Notes under the pieces: model-generated
Databases searched by the model: none
What the model was told of the DNA's origin: nothing
Seen by the model: the letters and a program-made list of their open reading frames with translations, nothing else
Source: Streptomyces sp. STR69
Lineage (GTDB): Bacteria; Actinomycetota; Actinomycetes; Streptomycetales; Streptomycetaceae
Direction: 5' to 3'
Assembly (NCBI RefSeq): GCF_024519455.1
Contig: NZ_JALJRY010000041.1
Span: 30,657 to 94,656, forward strand
DNA: 64,000 bases
Made by a program: the position numbers and the translations under genes
Shown: positions 52,767-60,482 of the stretch, one piece after another
Layout: every line of letters begins with the position of its first letter
How positions within the stretch are numbered: position 1 is the stretch's first letter

Positions 52767-53600
52767 CTACGAAGCGAGGAAGTCGACGAGCGCGGTGTTG
52801 ACCTGGTCCGCGTGGGTCCACAGCAGCCCGTGAGGGGCGTCGTCGATCTCGACGTACTGCGCGTCGGGCACCGCCTTGGTGAACTGTCGGCCGGTGGCGT
52901 CGATCGGCAGGATCCGGTCGGCGGTTCCCTGGAGGATGAGCGTCGGCACGTCGATCTTCGCGATGTCGGCGCGCATGTCGGTGTGCCAGCTGGGCACCAC
53001 GGCCGAGGACGCGAACGGGGACATGCGCGTGGCGGTGACCCAACTGCCCCGCACCGCCTCCTCGCTGATGCGGGTGCCCAGGTTCACGTCGAGGTTGTAG
53101 AAGTCGTCGAAGAAGCTGGTGAACCAGGCGTACCGGTCCGACTCCGCGGCCGAGATGATCCCGTCGAACACGCCGGCGGGAAGGCCGGTGGGGTTGTCGG
53201 GAGTCTGCAGCAGGAACGGTTCGATGGGTGCCAGGAACGCGACCTTGCGCAGGTTGTCGGTGCCGTGGGTGCCGATGTAGCGGCCGATCTCGCCGGTGCC
53301 CATCGAGAAGCCGACCAGGGCGACGTCCTTGAGGCGCAGTACGTCGAGCAGTACGTCGAGGTCGTTGGCGAAGGTGTCGAAGTCGTAGCCGGTGGTGGGC
53401 TGGCTGGACTGGCCGAAGCCCCGGCGGTCGTAGGTGATGACGCGGTGTCCGGCCTTGAGGAGCGCCGGGATCTGCAGCTCCCAGGACTTGCCGTCGAGTG
53501 GGTAGCCGTGGATCAGCACGACGGGGGAGCCCTCGCCGTGGTCCTCGTAGTACAGGTCGACGTCGGTGGTGTTTTCCTTGGCGACGGTGATGTAGGGCAT
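52767..53600 (-). CDS. Alpha/beta hydrolase, cofactor-free haloperoxidase/esterase type
   Basis: 277 residues, complete. It has the oxyanion loop LIHGYPLDGKSWE, the nucleophile serine in VGFSMGTGEIGRYI (about residue 98), the acid in GTADRILP, and the histidine in DAPHGLLWTH. It closely resembles bacterial non-heme chloroperoxidases (perhydrolases), which share the esterase triad. The original substrate is unknown. ATG at 53600 with AGGAAG upstream. Same strand as WhiB and the heme-binding-like protein, probably one operon. Confidence 0.88.
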   Translation of the reverse strand: MPYITVAKENTTDVDLYYEDHGEGSPVVLIHGYPLDGKSWELQIPALLKAGHRVITYDRRGFGQSSQPTTGYDFDTFANDLDVLLDVLRLKDVALVGFSMGTGEIGRYIGTHGTDNLRKVAFLAPIEPFLLQTPDNPTGLPAGVFDGIISAAESDRYAWFTSFFDDFYNLDVNLGTRISEEAVRGSWVTATRMSPFASSAVVPSWHTDMRADIAKIDVPTLILQGTADRILPIDATGRQFTKAVPDAQYVEIDDAPHGLLWTHADQVNTALVDFLAS

Positions 53601-53667
53601 GGCTTCGCTTCCTGATTGGGAGGGGGTGGACGTGACGGTGTGACGGGGCGGGGGTAGGGCCGCCGGT

Positions 53668-54102
53668 TCAGGGCCGGCGCAGGGCCTGGACCGCGAAGGC
53701 GGCGACCTCGTGGTCCTGTGCGGGTGATCCGCCGCCGGCCCCCACTGCCCCGACGACGACGCCGCGGGCGTCGGTGATCGGGACGCCGCCGGCGACGAAG
53801 GCCAGCCGGAGCGTGGTGGCGGTCTGGATCGAGGACAGCGGGGCGCCGGACTGCACGGCGGGGGCCAGGTCCGCGGTCGCGGCGCCGAAGTACACGGAGG
53901 TGCGGGCCTTGGCCTGGGAGGTGTCGATGGAGGCGAGCGCCGCGCCGTCCATCCGGGTCACCAGCACGGTGTTGCCGCCGCCGTCGAGGACCGTGAAGGT
54001 GTACGGGACCCCGAGCTCAGTGGCCTTGTGGACGCCTGCGGCGGTGGCCGTGGCCGCGTCGTCCAGGGTGAGGATGACGGGCGAGATCTGCGTGATGGGC
54101 AT
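53668..54102 (-). CDS. GlcG/HbpS-like heme-binding family protein
   Basis: 144 residues of the Haem_degrading (DUF336) family. It shows YTFTVLDGGGNTVLVTRMDG, KARTSVYFG, TTLRLAFVAGGVPI and VVVGAVGAGGGSPAQDHEVA, all typical. Relatives include HbpS, which binds heme and modulates a redox two-component system in Streptomyces, and GlcG in glycolate operons. No signal peptide is seen, so this copy is likely cytosolic. ATG at 54102 has GAGGAACGG upstream. It lies 44 bases after the tautomerase gene. Confidence 0.85.
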   Translation of the reverse strand: MPITQISPVILTLDDAATATAAGVHKATELGVPYTFTVLDGGGNTVLVTRMDGAALASIDTSQAKARTSVYFGAATADLAPAVQSGAPLSSIQTATTLRLAFVAGGVPITDARGVVVGAVGAGGGSPAQDHEVAAFAVQALRRP

Positions 54103-54146
54103 GGCCGTTCCTCTTCGGGTCGTGCCGGAGGTCGTGCCGGGTGGGG

Positions 54147-54449
54147 TCACTTCTCCTGGTAGGGGGCGGCCTTGGCGAGGTCGGGGCGGGTGACGGGGTG
54201 GCCGTCGATGGTCTGGTAGGTGGCGGCGGAGCGGCCGAGGGTGTCGAGGAGGGTGGCGGGGCCGGCGAAGGGCTTGCCGCCGATGTGCCAGCCGTCGGTG
54301 TGGAGTTCCTCGATGAGGACCCAGACGATCTCGCGGAAGGCCTCGGATCCCTCGAACTTGACCATGACCTCGGTGAGGGCGGCGGCCATGTCGTGCTTCT
54401 CCTGGGTGGTGAACACTCCGTCGACGAGCTTGACGTTGACGAACGGCAT
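54147..54449 (-). CDS. 4-oxalocrotonate tautomerase-family protein
   Basis: 100 residues. The start MPFVNVKLVDGVFTTQEK places proline at position 1 after methionine removal, the catalytic base of this superfamily. The ALTEVMVKFEGSEAFREIVW segment and EELHTDGWHIGGKP also fit. Members tautomerise keto-enol acids or dehalogenate small acids. ATG at 54449 with AAGGAG upstream; the longer open frame would bury the proline. It is the first gene of the leftward set and diverges from the SnoaL-like gene. Confidence 0.85.
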   Translation of the reverse strand: MPFVNVKLVDGVFTTQEKHDMAAALTEVMVKFEGSEAFREIVWVLIEELHTDGWHIGGKPFAGPATLLDTLGRSAATYQTIDGHPVTRPDLAKAAPYQEK

Positions 54450-54803
54450 GGGGTGCTCCTTGGGTCGGGATGCGTTGTCCCTGCCGAGCGGCGGGGACAA
54501 CTGAAGCGTCGCCCCGGGGTCATCCGCACCGCACCAGTCATCCGACCTGACTCCACGGGGTCTTTGTGCGGCGCCGCCCTCGCATCGAAGCCGTGCGGCC
54601 CGCGGCGACACCACCGCACCGGGTGTGCCGGGTGCCAGTGACGAGCGCACCGGGCCGCTGCCCGTACCCGCCCAGGTGGGACCGGGTCGGTGCAACCCGG
54701 GTCGGATGACTCATGCCCGGCCGCGGGGCGGCGACGACCATGGACAGGGACGGCGCAGCCGCCGAATCCCCCACCATCCCTCACCGATGAAACGAGAAAC
54801 CCC
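54450..54803. promoter_or_regulatory. Divergent promoter region with GTCATCCGACC inverted repeats
   Basis: 354 bases between the leftward tautomerase and the rightward SnoaL-like genes. GTCATCCGACC (54537-54547) is matched in inverted form by GGTCGGATGAC (54700-54710). A further direct half-copy (GTCATCCG) is at 54519-54526. The arrangement looks like paired operators that could loop or serve each promoter. Candidate binders are the island's own LAL regulators. Confidence 0.45.
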
Positions 54804-55211
54804 ATGTCCGAGAAAGCCAACAAGCAGCTGGTCGCGGAGGCGTTCGACGCCTGGGCCGCCGGTACTGGCGGAGTGTTCGACCTGCTGGCCGAGGACGCCG
54901 ATTGGACCATCGTCGGCAACAGCGTCGCCTCAGGCACCTACCCCACCCGCGAGGCGTTCCTCGACGCGGTCATCTATCCGTTCAACGCCCGGATGAGCAG
55001 CCCGCTGGTGCCGTCCGTCCGCGCGCTGTACGCCGACGGGGACACCGTTGTCGCCCTGTTCGATGCGAGCGCGACGGTGCGGGACGGCTCGCGCTACGAC
55101 AACACCTACGCCTGGTTCCTGACGATGCGTGACCAGCGGATCGTCAGCGCTGTCGCGTTCTTCGACAGCGTCGAGTTCAACGACTTCTGGGCCCGGGTCC
55201 AACCCGCCTGA
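54804..55211 (+). CDS. SnoaL-like (NTF2-fold) protein
   Basis: 135 residues of the ketosteroid-isomerase/SnoaL-like group. KQLVAEAFDAWAAG, LLAEDADWTIVGNS and DNTYAWFLTMRDQRIVSAVAF follow the family pattern. These small cone-shaped proteins can be isomerases, cyclases or binding proteins. ATG at 54804 with GAAACGAGAAA upstream. It is the first of three rightward genes (SnoaL, YciI, MDR) opposite the tautomerase operon. Confidence 0.8.
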   Translation: MSEKANKQLVAEAFDAWAAGTGGVFDLLAEDADWTIVGNSVASGTYPTREAFLDAVIYPFNARMSSPLVPSVRALYADGDTVVALFDASATVRDGSRYDNTYAWFLTMRDQRIVSAVAFFDSVEFNDFWARVQPA

Positions 55212-55268
55212 CACCTGACGCCGCACCCCACCCCTTGACCGCCCGTCCGAAGATCGGAAGTGCCCGCC

Positions 55269-55559
55269 ATGTTCATCGTGATCCTGGACTACACCGCGCC
55301 GCTCGAAGAGATCGACCGCCACCTGGAAGCCCACAACGCCTGGCTGGAGGAGAACTACACGGCCGGCCACTTCCTCGCCTCGGGCCGCCAGGACCCCAGG
55401 ACGGGCGGCCTCGTCCTGGCCCGGGCCGCCGACCGCGAGGCACTGGGCCGCATCCTGGCCCTGGACCCGTTCGGCATCGCCGAGGTGGCCACGCACACGG
55501 TCATCGACTGGCGCCCCTCACGCGCGAGCGCCGAGGCCCAGTGGCTGCTACGGCCGTGA
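55269..55559 (+). CDS. YciI-family protein
   Basis: 96 residues. FIVILDYTAPLEEIDRHLEA, HNAWLEENYTAGHFLASGRQ and the Asp-bearing DPFGIAEVATH are typical of YciI-like dimeric alpha/beta barrel proteins, which keep a His/Asp pair of possible catalytic function. ATG at 55269 with GGAAG upstream is preferred; a GTG at 55260 is also in frame. It follows the SnoaL-like gene by 57 bases. The reaction is unknown. Confidence 0.82.
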   Translation: MFIVILDYTAPLEEIDRHLEAHNAWLEENYTAGHFLASGRQDPRTGGLVLARAADREALGRILALDPFGIAEVATHTVIDWRPSRASAEAQWLLRP

Positions 55560-55776
55560 TTCCCACGGCGACGACATGCGCGGGCTCCGCCGGGTTCGGC
55601 ACCCCGCGCACCCACCGCCGCGTGCCGCACGCAGCGCACGACCTCCCCCAGGGGAACCCCGCCGCCTTCACGGCAGCGGTCCTCGACCTGGCGACACCGG
55701 CGCGAGCGGCCCGCCCCCAGCTCCACCGCCCCGCATGACGGCGGCCACCACCCCGACTCACCGAAAGACAGTGACC

Positions 55777-56763
55777 ATGCGCGCAGCCGTGCTCAGACAA
55801 TTCGCCACCCCGCTGGAACTGGCCGACATCGCCAAGCCGGTGCCCGGCGCCGGCCAGGTCCTGGTCAGGATCGCCGCCAGCGGCGTGAACCCCCTGGACA
55901 CCAAGATCCGCGCCGGTCAGGCCGCACACGCCCGTGCTGTCCTGCCCGCGGTGCTGGGCCTGGACCTGGCAGGCACGGTCGAGGAGGTCGGGCCGCAGGT
56001 GACCGGCTTCGCCGTCGGCGACGAGGTGTACGGGCTGAGCGGCGGCGTCGGTGACCTGCAGGGATCGCTGGCGCAGTACGCCGCCGCCGACGCCCGCCTG
56101 CTCGCCCACAAGCCCGCCGCTCTGACCATGCGCCAGGCTGCGGCGCTGCCGCTGTCGGTCGTCACCGCATGGGAGGGACTCGTGGACCGGGCCAAGGTCG
56201 GCGCCGGACACAAGGTCCTGGTACATGGCGGAGCAGGCGGCATCGGCCACGTCGCGGTGCAGATCGCCCGCGCCCGCGGGGCCGAGGTCTTCGCCACCGC
56301 CTCGGCTGCCCACGCCGCGACCGTCCGCGGGCTCGGCGCCACCGCGATCGACTACGCCACCACCGAGGTGGAGGAGTACGTCGCCGCCCACACCGGCGGC
56401 GAGGGCTTCGACATCGTCTTCGACACCGTCGGAGGCGCCGTCCTCGACAACTCCTTTGCCGCGGTGCGCCATTACACCGGCCACGTCCTGAGCGCCCTGG
56501 GCTGGGGCAGCCACAGCCTGGCCCCGCTCTCCTTCCGCGGCGCCACCTACTCCGGGGTCTTCACCCTGCTGCCCATGCTCACCGGCAAGGGCCGCGAGCA
56601 CCACGGCGAGATCCTGCGCGAAGCCGCCGCCCTGGCCGACGCGGGCCTGCTCAAGCCACTGCTGGACCCCCGCCGCTACACCCTGGACACGGTCGCGCAG
56701 GCCCACGCGGCCGTCGAGGACGGCTCGGCCCACGCCAAGATCGTCGTCGACATCGACGCCTGA
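55777..56763 (+). CDS. Zinc-free MDR oxidoreductase (NADPH:quinone reductase type)
   Basis: 328 residues. It has a GroES-like N-terminal domain (GVNPLDTKIRAG; LGLDLAGTVEEVG) without the structural zinc cysteines, then a Rossmann domain with the NADPH loop VLVHGGAGGIGHVAVQ (about 149-164) and FDTVGGAVLDNS. This is the quinone oxidoreductase/crotonyl reductase subgroup, which reduces quinones or enones. ATG at 55777; a GTG at 55771 is possible. It ends the rightward set and is followed by a very strong terminator before the convergent LAL regulator. Confidence 0.88.
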   Translation: MRAAVLRQFATPLELADIAKPVPGAGQVLVRIAASGVNPLDTKIRAGQAAHARAVLPAVLGLDLAGTVEEVGPQVTGFAVGDEVYGLSGGVGDLQGSLAQYAAADARLLAHKPAALTMRQAAALPLSVVTAWEGLVDRAKVGAGHKVLVHGGAGGIGHVAVQIARARGAEVFATASAAHAATVRGLGATAIDYATTEVEEYVAAHTGGEGFDIVFDTVGGAVLDNSFAAVRHYTGHVLSALGWGSHSLAPLSFRGATYSGVFTLLPMLTGKGREHHGEILREAAALADAGLLKPLLDPRRYTLDTVAQAHAAVEDGSAHAKIVVDIDA

Positions 56764-56767
56764 TCCG

Positions 56768-56818
56768 ACAGCAAGGAGCCCGGCAGCGCGACCAACGCGC
56801 TGCCGGGCTCCTTGCTGT
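56768..56818. terminator. Very strong bidirectional hairpin, 23-bp perfect stem
   Basis: Bases 56768-56790 are fully complementary to 56796-56818, with a 5-base loop (ACCAA). It sits between the convergent MDR gene and LAL regulator B and should stop transcription from both sides. Confidence 0.9.
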
Positions 56819-56889
56819 TCAGCGCCTACTGCGGCGCGCGCCCGGGCTCCCTCGCCGTACCAGTCACCCGACCCGGCTGTTCTCCCTGG

Positions 56890-59679
56890 CTACAGAAACC
56901 TCGGATCATCGTGCTGCTCGCCCAGCGCGGTGAGAGCGTCGCGCAGGCCGGCGCGCGCGGTGACGCCGAGCTTGGGGAACACGTTGTACAGGTGCCCGCT
57001 GACGGTGCGCGCGGACAGGTGCAGCCGTTCCCCGATCGCCTTGTTCGTCAGTCCCGACGCCGCGAGCGTGGCGATCTGCAGCTCCTGCGGGGTGAGTTGG
57101 ACCTGGCTCACGTCGGCCGGTCGGCGCGACAGGCCGGTGGCCCTCATCTCGTTCCTGGCGCGCTCGGCCCACGGCGCGGCCCGCAGCCGGTCGAACAGCG
57201 CCAGCGCCGCGACCAGTTGCACCCGTGACTCGACGGCGGCCCGCTCCCGGCGCAGGTGCTCGCCGTACGCCAGCAGCACCCGCGCCCGCTCGAAGGGCCA
57301 CAGCTCTTCGGGCGCCGCCGCAAGGGCCCGCTCGAAGTGGGCGCTCGCCACCTCGCCCTCGGACACCAGCCCCTGGGCCCCGGCCACGAGCAGCGCCCAG
57401 CGGGAGGAGATCTTCGCGATGCCCATGCGCAGCATCGCGTCGACGAATTCCCGGGCCTGTTCGGTGCGGCCGGTCCGTACGGCCGCCTCGACCAGGTCGT
57501 AGGCCACGAACAGTTGCAGTTGCTGGGCGGTGCCGCCTTCCACGCCGCGCGGGCTGATCCTGACCGCCTCGGTGTACGCGGTCTCGTAGTCGCCGCGGCC
57601 GATGGCGGCGAGTGTCCGCACCCGGTACACGTGCTGCGGCACGATGAAGGCCTGGCGCGGGAGCGACCAGGACAGCATCCACTCCAGCGGCTCCTCCGCC
57701 ACGTCCTGTTGGCCCAGTGCGGCGGCGGCCAGGGCCTTGCTGTACTTCAGGTACCAGACGAACTCCAGGTATCCGTAGGCCTCGACAAGTTCCAGGCCCT
57801 CCTCGGCGAAGCGCATCGTGTCGTCCCAGCGCCCGGCCAGGTAGCTCTCCCCGCACAACAGCATCAGCGCGTTGGTCACCGAGGCGACGGCACCCGCCTG
57901 CCTGCCTTCGCGCCACACCCGCAGGAGCGGTTCGCGCAGGTCGGCGAGGCGGTCCACGTCGTTGGCGACGTAGGCGACGCGGATGATCTGCCCGGGGTCG
58001 CGCTCGGTGGCCAGGGCGGCGATCTGCCGGTCGAGGGTGGCCAGTGCCTCGGGCGAGGCGGTGGCGGGGTTGGTGGCGATCTCGGAGCGGATCAGCACGG
58101 ACTCGGGCAGCAGGTCGCGGTACCGCTCCACCAGCTCGCGGTAGGAGTCCCACATCTCCTTGCGCCCGTTGAGGGCGACGGTCAGCGACAGGATCCAGAT
58201 CGCCGAGTTGACCTCCTCCGCGGCGGGCTCGACGTCCGGGGCCCGCAGCGCGGCGCTGATCACCCGGTACGCGGAGATGACGTCCCCGTCGGAGTACAGC
58301 AGCAGTGAAGCCGCCGCTGAGGCGGCGGCCAGCGAGCCCACGCCCGCGTGCACCCGCCTGGCATCGCTCAGCAGGCTCGACACCGACCGCAGGTCGCCCA
58401 GGACCTCTGCGGCGAAGTACGCGGTCGCCGCCAGCCGCTGCGAGCGCTGCTGGAGGTCCGGACTCAGGTCCGCCGAGCGGGTCATCGCCGCCACCGCGGC
58501 CGTCGGGTCCCCGCGCTTGAGTGCCTGGATCGCCTCGCGTTGCAGCAGGCTGGCCACCTCCTCGTCGGGACCGAAGGAGGCATCCGCCAGGTGCCAGGCC
58601 CGGTGCCCCGGATCCAGCGCCCGGCCCTTGGCGAGCGCCCGGTGGGCTCTGCGCCGGGCCTCGGGCCCGGCCAGTTCGACCACCGCGGAGCGCACCAGCG
58701 GGTGGCGGAAGACCACCGTGTGCTGCCGGTCGACCACGACGATGCGTTCGTGTTCGGCGATATCCAGCTGGGCCGCGGCACCGGAGCCCACCACACCCTC
58801 GTCGGACAGCGCCCGCCCCGAGCCGTCCAGAGCCAGCAGCAACAGCAGGTCCCGGGTCGCGGGAGCGAGTGCGGAGATGCGGGAGGTGAACGTCCGGCTG
58901 AGCCGCTCGGTCATTGGCAGTACGGCGGGGAGGGCATCGGCGGTCGGGTACCGGTCCGGGGTCAGCACGGCCGGCAGCTCGACCAGGGCGAGCGGGTTCC
59001 CCTGCGCCTCGGTGACGATGCGCCGGCGCACGGGCTCGGCCAGATCCGGGTAGCGCCCGATCAGCAGCGACTCGGCCGCCGCATCGTCGAGGGAGCGGAC
59101 GGTGAGGCTGCTGCCGTCACCGGCCGGCGGCTGCCCGGTGGTGCGGACCGCCGTCAGGACACGCACCGCGGTGTCGGCGACCCGTCGGGCCACGAACGCC
59201 AGCACGTCGGCGCTCACGTCGTCGAGCCACTGGGTGTCGTCGACGATGACCACCAGCGGTTGATCCTGCGCAGCGAGCAGGAGCAGCGACAGTGTTGCCG
59301 TCGCGATCAGGAGCCGCGAGGGAGTCGGACCGTCGCCGAAGCCCAGCGCCACCCGCAGGGCGCTCTCGTGGGACGAGTCGAGCCGAGGGAACATCGGAGC
59401 CAGCGGCACCAGCAATTGATTGAGCCCCGCGAACGCGATATTGGCCTCGAACTCGGCCCCGGCCGCCCGCAGCGTCCGCATGCCGTTCTCCAGGGCAAGA
59501 TCGGCGGCCGCGTCGAGCAATGCGGACTTGCCCACTCCGGGTTCGCCGAAGAGTGTGAGCGAGCCGCCCGACTTGCCGGTGTCCTCGATGACGGCCTTGA
59601 TGAGGTCCAGCTCGCCGGCACGTCCCGTCAGGTCTGACGTTGCCTGGCGGTGTTGGGATCCTTCCCGTTCCGTGGTCAT
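56890..59679 (-). CDS. LAL-type LuxR-family transcriptional regulator B
   Basis: 929 residues, the same length as regulator A and alike throughout. It has Walker A GEPGVGKSALL, Walker B VVIVDDTQWLDDVS, helical repeats, and a C-terminal helix-turn-helix identical over LTPQELQIATLAASGLTNKA and IGERLHLSARTVSGHL. ATG at 59679 has AGAGGAG upstream; the open frame extends 58 codons further without similarity. It is in the same orientation as regulator A, and the two bracket the redox genes. They probably arose by duplication and may recognise the same DNA while sensing different ligands. Confidence 0.9.
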   Translation of the reverse strand: MTTEREGSQHRQATSDLTGRAGELDLIKAVIEDTGKSGGSLTLFGEPGVGKSALLDAAADLALENGMRTLRAAGAEFEANIAFAGLNQLLVPLAPMFPRLDSSHESALRVALGFGDGPTPSRLLIATATLSLLLLAAQDQPLVVIVDDTQWLDDVSADVLAFVARRVADTAVRVLTAVRTTGQPPAGDGSSLTVRSLDDAAAESLLIGRYPDLAEPVRRRIVTEAQGNPLALVELPAVLTPDRYPTADALPAVLPMTERLSRTFTSRISALAPATRDLLLLLALDGSGRALSDEGVVGSGAAAQLDIAEHERIVVVDRQHTVVFRHPLVRSAVVELAGPEARRRAHRALAKGRALDPGHRAWHLADASFGPDEEVASLLQREAIQALKRGDPTAAVAAMTRSADLSPDLQQRSQRLAATAYFAAEVLGDLRSVSSLLSDARRVHAGVGSLAAASAAASLLLYSDGDVISAYRVISAALRAPDVEPAAEEVNSAIWILSLTVALNGRKEMWDSYRELVERYRDLLPESVLIRSEIATNPATASPEALATLDRQIAALATERDPGQIIRVAYVANDVDRLADLREPLLRVWREGRQAGAVASVTNALMLLCGESYLAGRWDDTMRFAEEGLELVEAYGYLEFVWYLKYSKALAAAALGQQDVAEEPLEWMLSWSLPRQAFIVPQHVYRVRTLAAIGRGDYETAYTEAVRISPRGVEGGTAQQLQLFVAYDLVEAAVRTGRTEQAREFVDAMLRMGIAKISSRWALLVAGAQGLVSEGEVASAHFERALAAAPEELWPFERARVLLAYGEHLRRERAAVESRVQLVAALALFDRLRAAPWAERARNEMRATGLSRRPADVSQVQLTPQELQIATLAASGLTNKAIGERLHLSARTVSGHLYNVFPKLGVTARAGLRDALTALGEQHDDPRFL

Positions 59680-60180
59680 CGAGGTGGCTCCTCTTGCGGT
59701 GCGAAACCTTTTGTCGATCACCTCACGGATGCGCGAGGAGGTTGCGTCGGCGCACCGTGCGCAGGTCTTGGACCGAGTGCGACCATGACGCCTCGCCGGC
59801 ACGACCGCCGCATGATCATCCGCTGTGTCCGAAATCCCCCTCGGTTGCCCCAACCCTATGCGACGGCGCGCCGCACAGCCCCTCTGTGCGCGAGGGCGAA
59901 GAAGCGGGAACCGTGACCGAGAGCGCTGGAAATGGGGACCGTCTCCGGAGCGACCTGCGGGCGATCAGGCACGTGTGCGAAGGGGTTGTCGAAGGCCGAC
60001 AATCTCGGTGACCCTGCTTCCCGCCACCAGCAAGGGCCCTCCCGGTGGCCAGCCGGTGGCCGGACACCTTTGGACGGCGCGGCATCAGGCGGTACGGGTC
60101 AACCTGCCACGCATGCTCTGATCAGGCACAACGTCACCACGCGGCACGACGAATCATAGGACGACACGATCGCTCGTGGT
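59680..60180. other. Gene-free interval left of the right tRNA repeat
   Basis: 500 bases holding the promoter of LAL regulator B and the right margin of the island. Short frames have no recognisable product. A GC-rich stretch with repeated GGTGGCCAGCCGGTGGCCGG-like sequence lies near 60040-60062. No integrase or excisionase remains. Confidence 0.3.
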
Positions 60181-60223
60181 CTCGTAATGCGTAGGTCTCG
60201 GGTTCGAATCCCGAAGGCGGCTC
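60181..60223 (+). repeat. Right copy of 43-bp tRNA-Thr(CGT) 3' half
   Basis: Identical over 43 bases to 46911-46953, starting CTCGTAATGC and ending GGCGGCTC, here followed by CA so that an encoded CCA end is complete. The 5' half of the tRNA is again absent. The two copies are 13,270 bp apart in direct orientation. Confidence 0.85.
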
Positions 60224-60230
60224 CATGGTG

Positions 60231-60270
60231 AACCACAGGTCAGGCCTCTGACCTGTGGTTTCTTGTTTCT
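60231..60270 (+). terminator. tRNA-type terminator after right repeat
   Basis: A perfect 13-bp stem (AACCACAGGTCAG at 60231-60243 with 60248-60260) and a 4-base loop, followed by TCTTGTTTCT. It is the counterpart of the hairpin at 46961. Confidence 0.85.
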
Positions 60271-60482
60271 GGTGACCTTGGGATCTTGGCAAGTCGGGCA
60301 CCTGGGAGCCACGCATCGCAATGCGCAGGTCTGAGATCGACTGTCGGTGGCCGTTTCGATCCACAGGTCTTTGAGGTGGTCTCTTGTTCCGTCTTGCCGG
60401 CAGGGCGGTTGCAAGTTCCGGGGTAGCGCGGTTGGTCGGGTTGTGACCGGTTGGGGCGCATAGCAGAGCAGGCACGGGCTTC

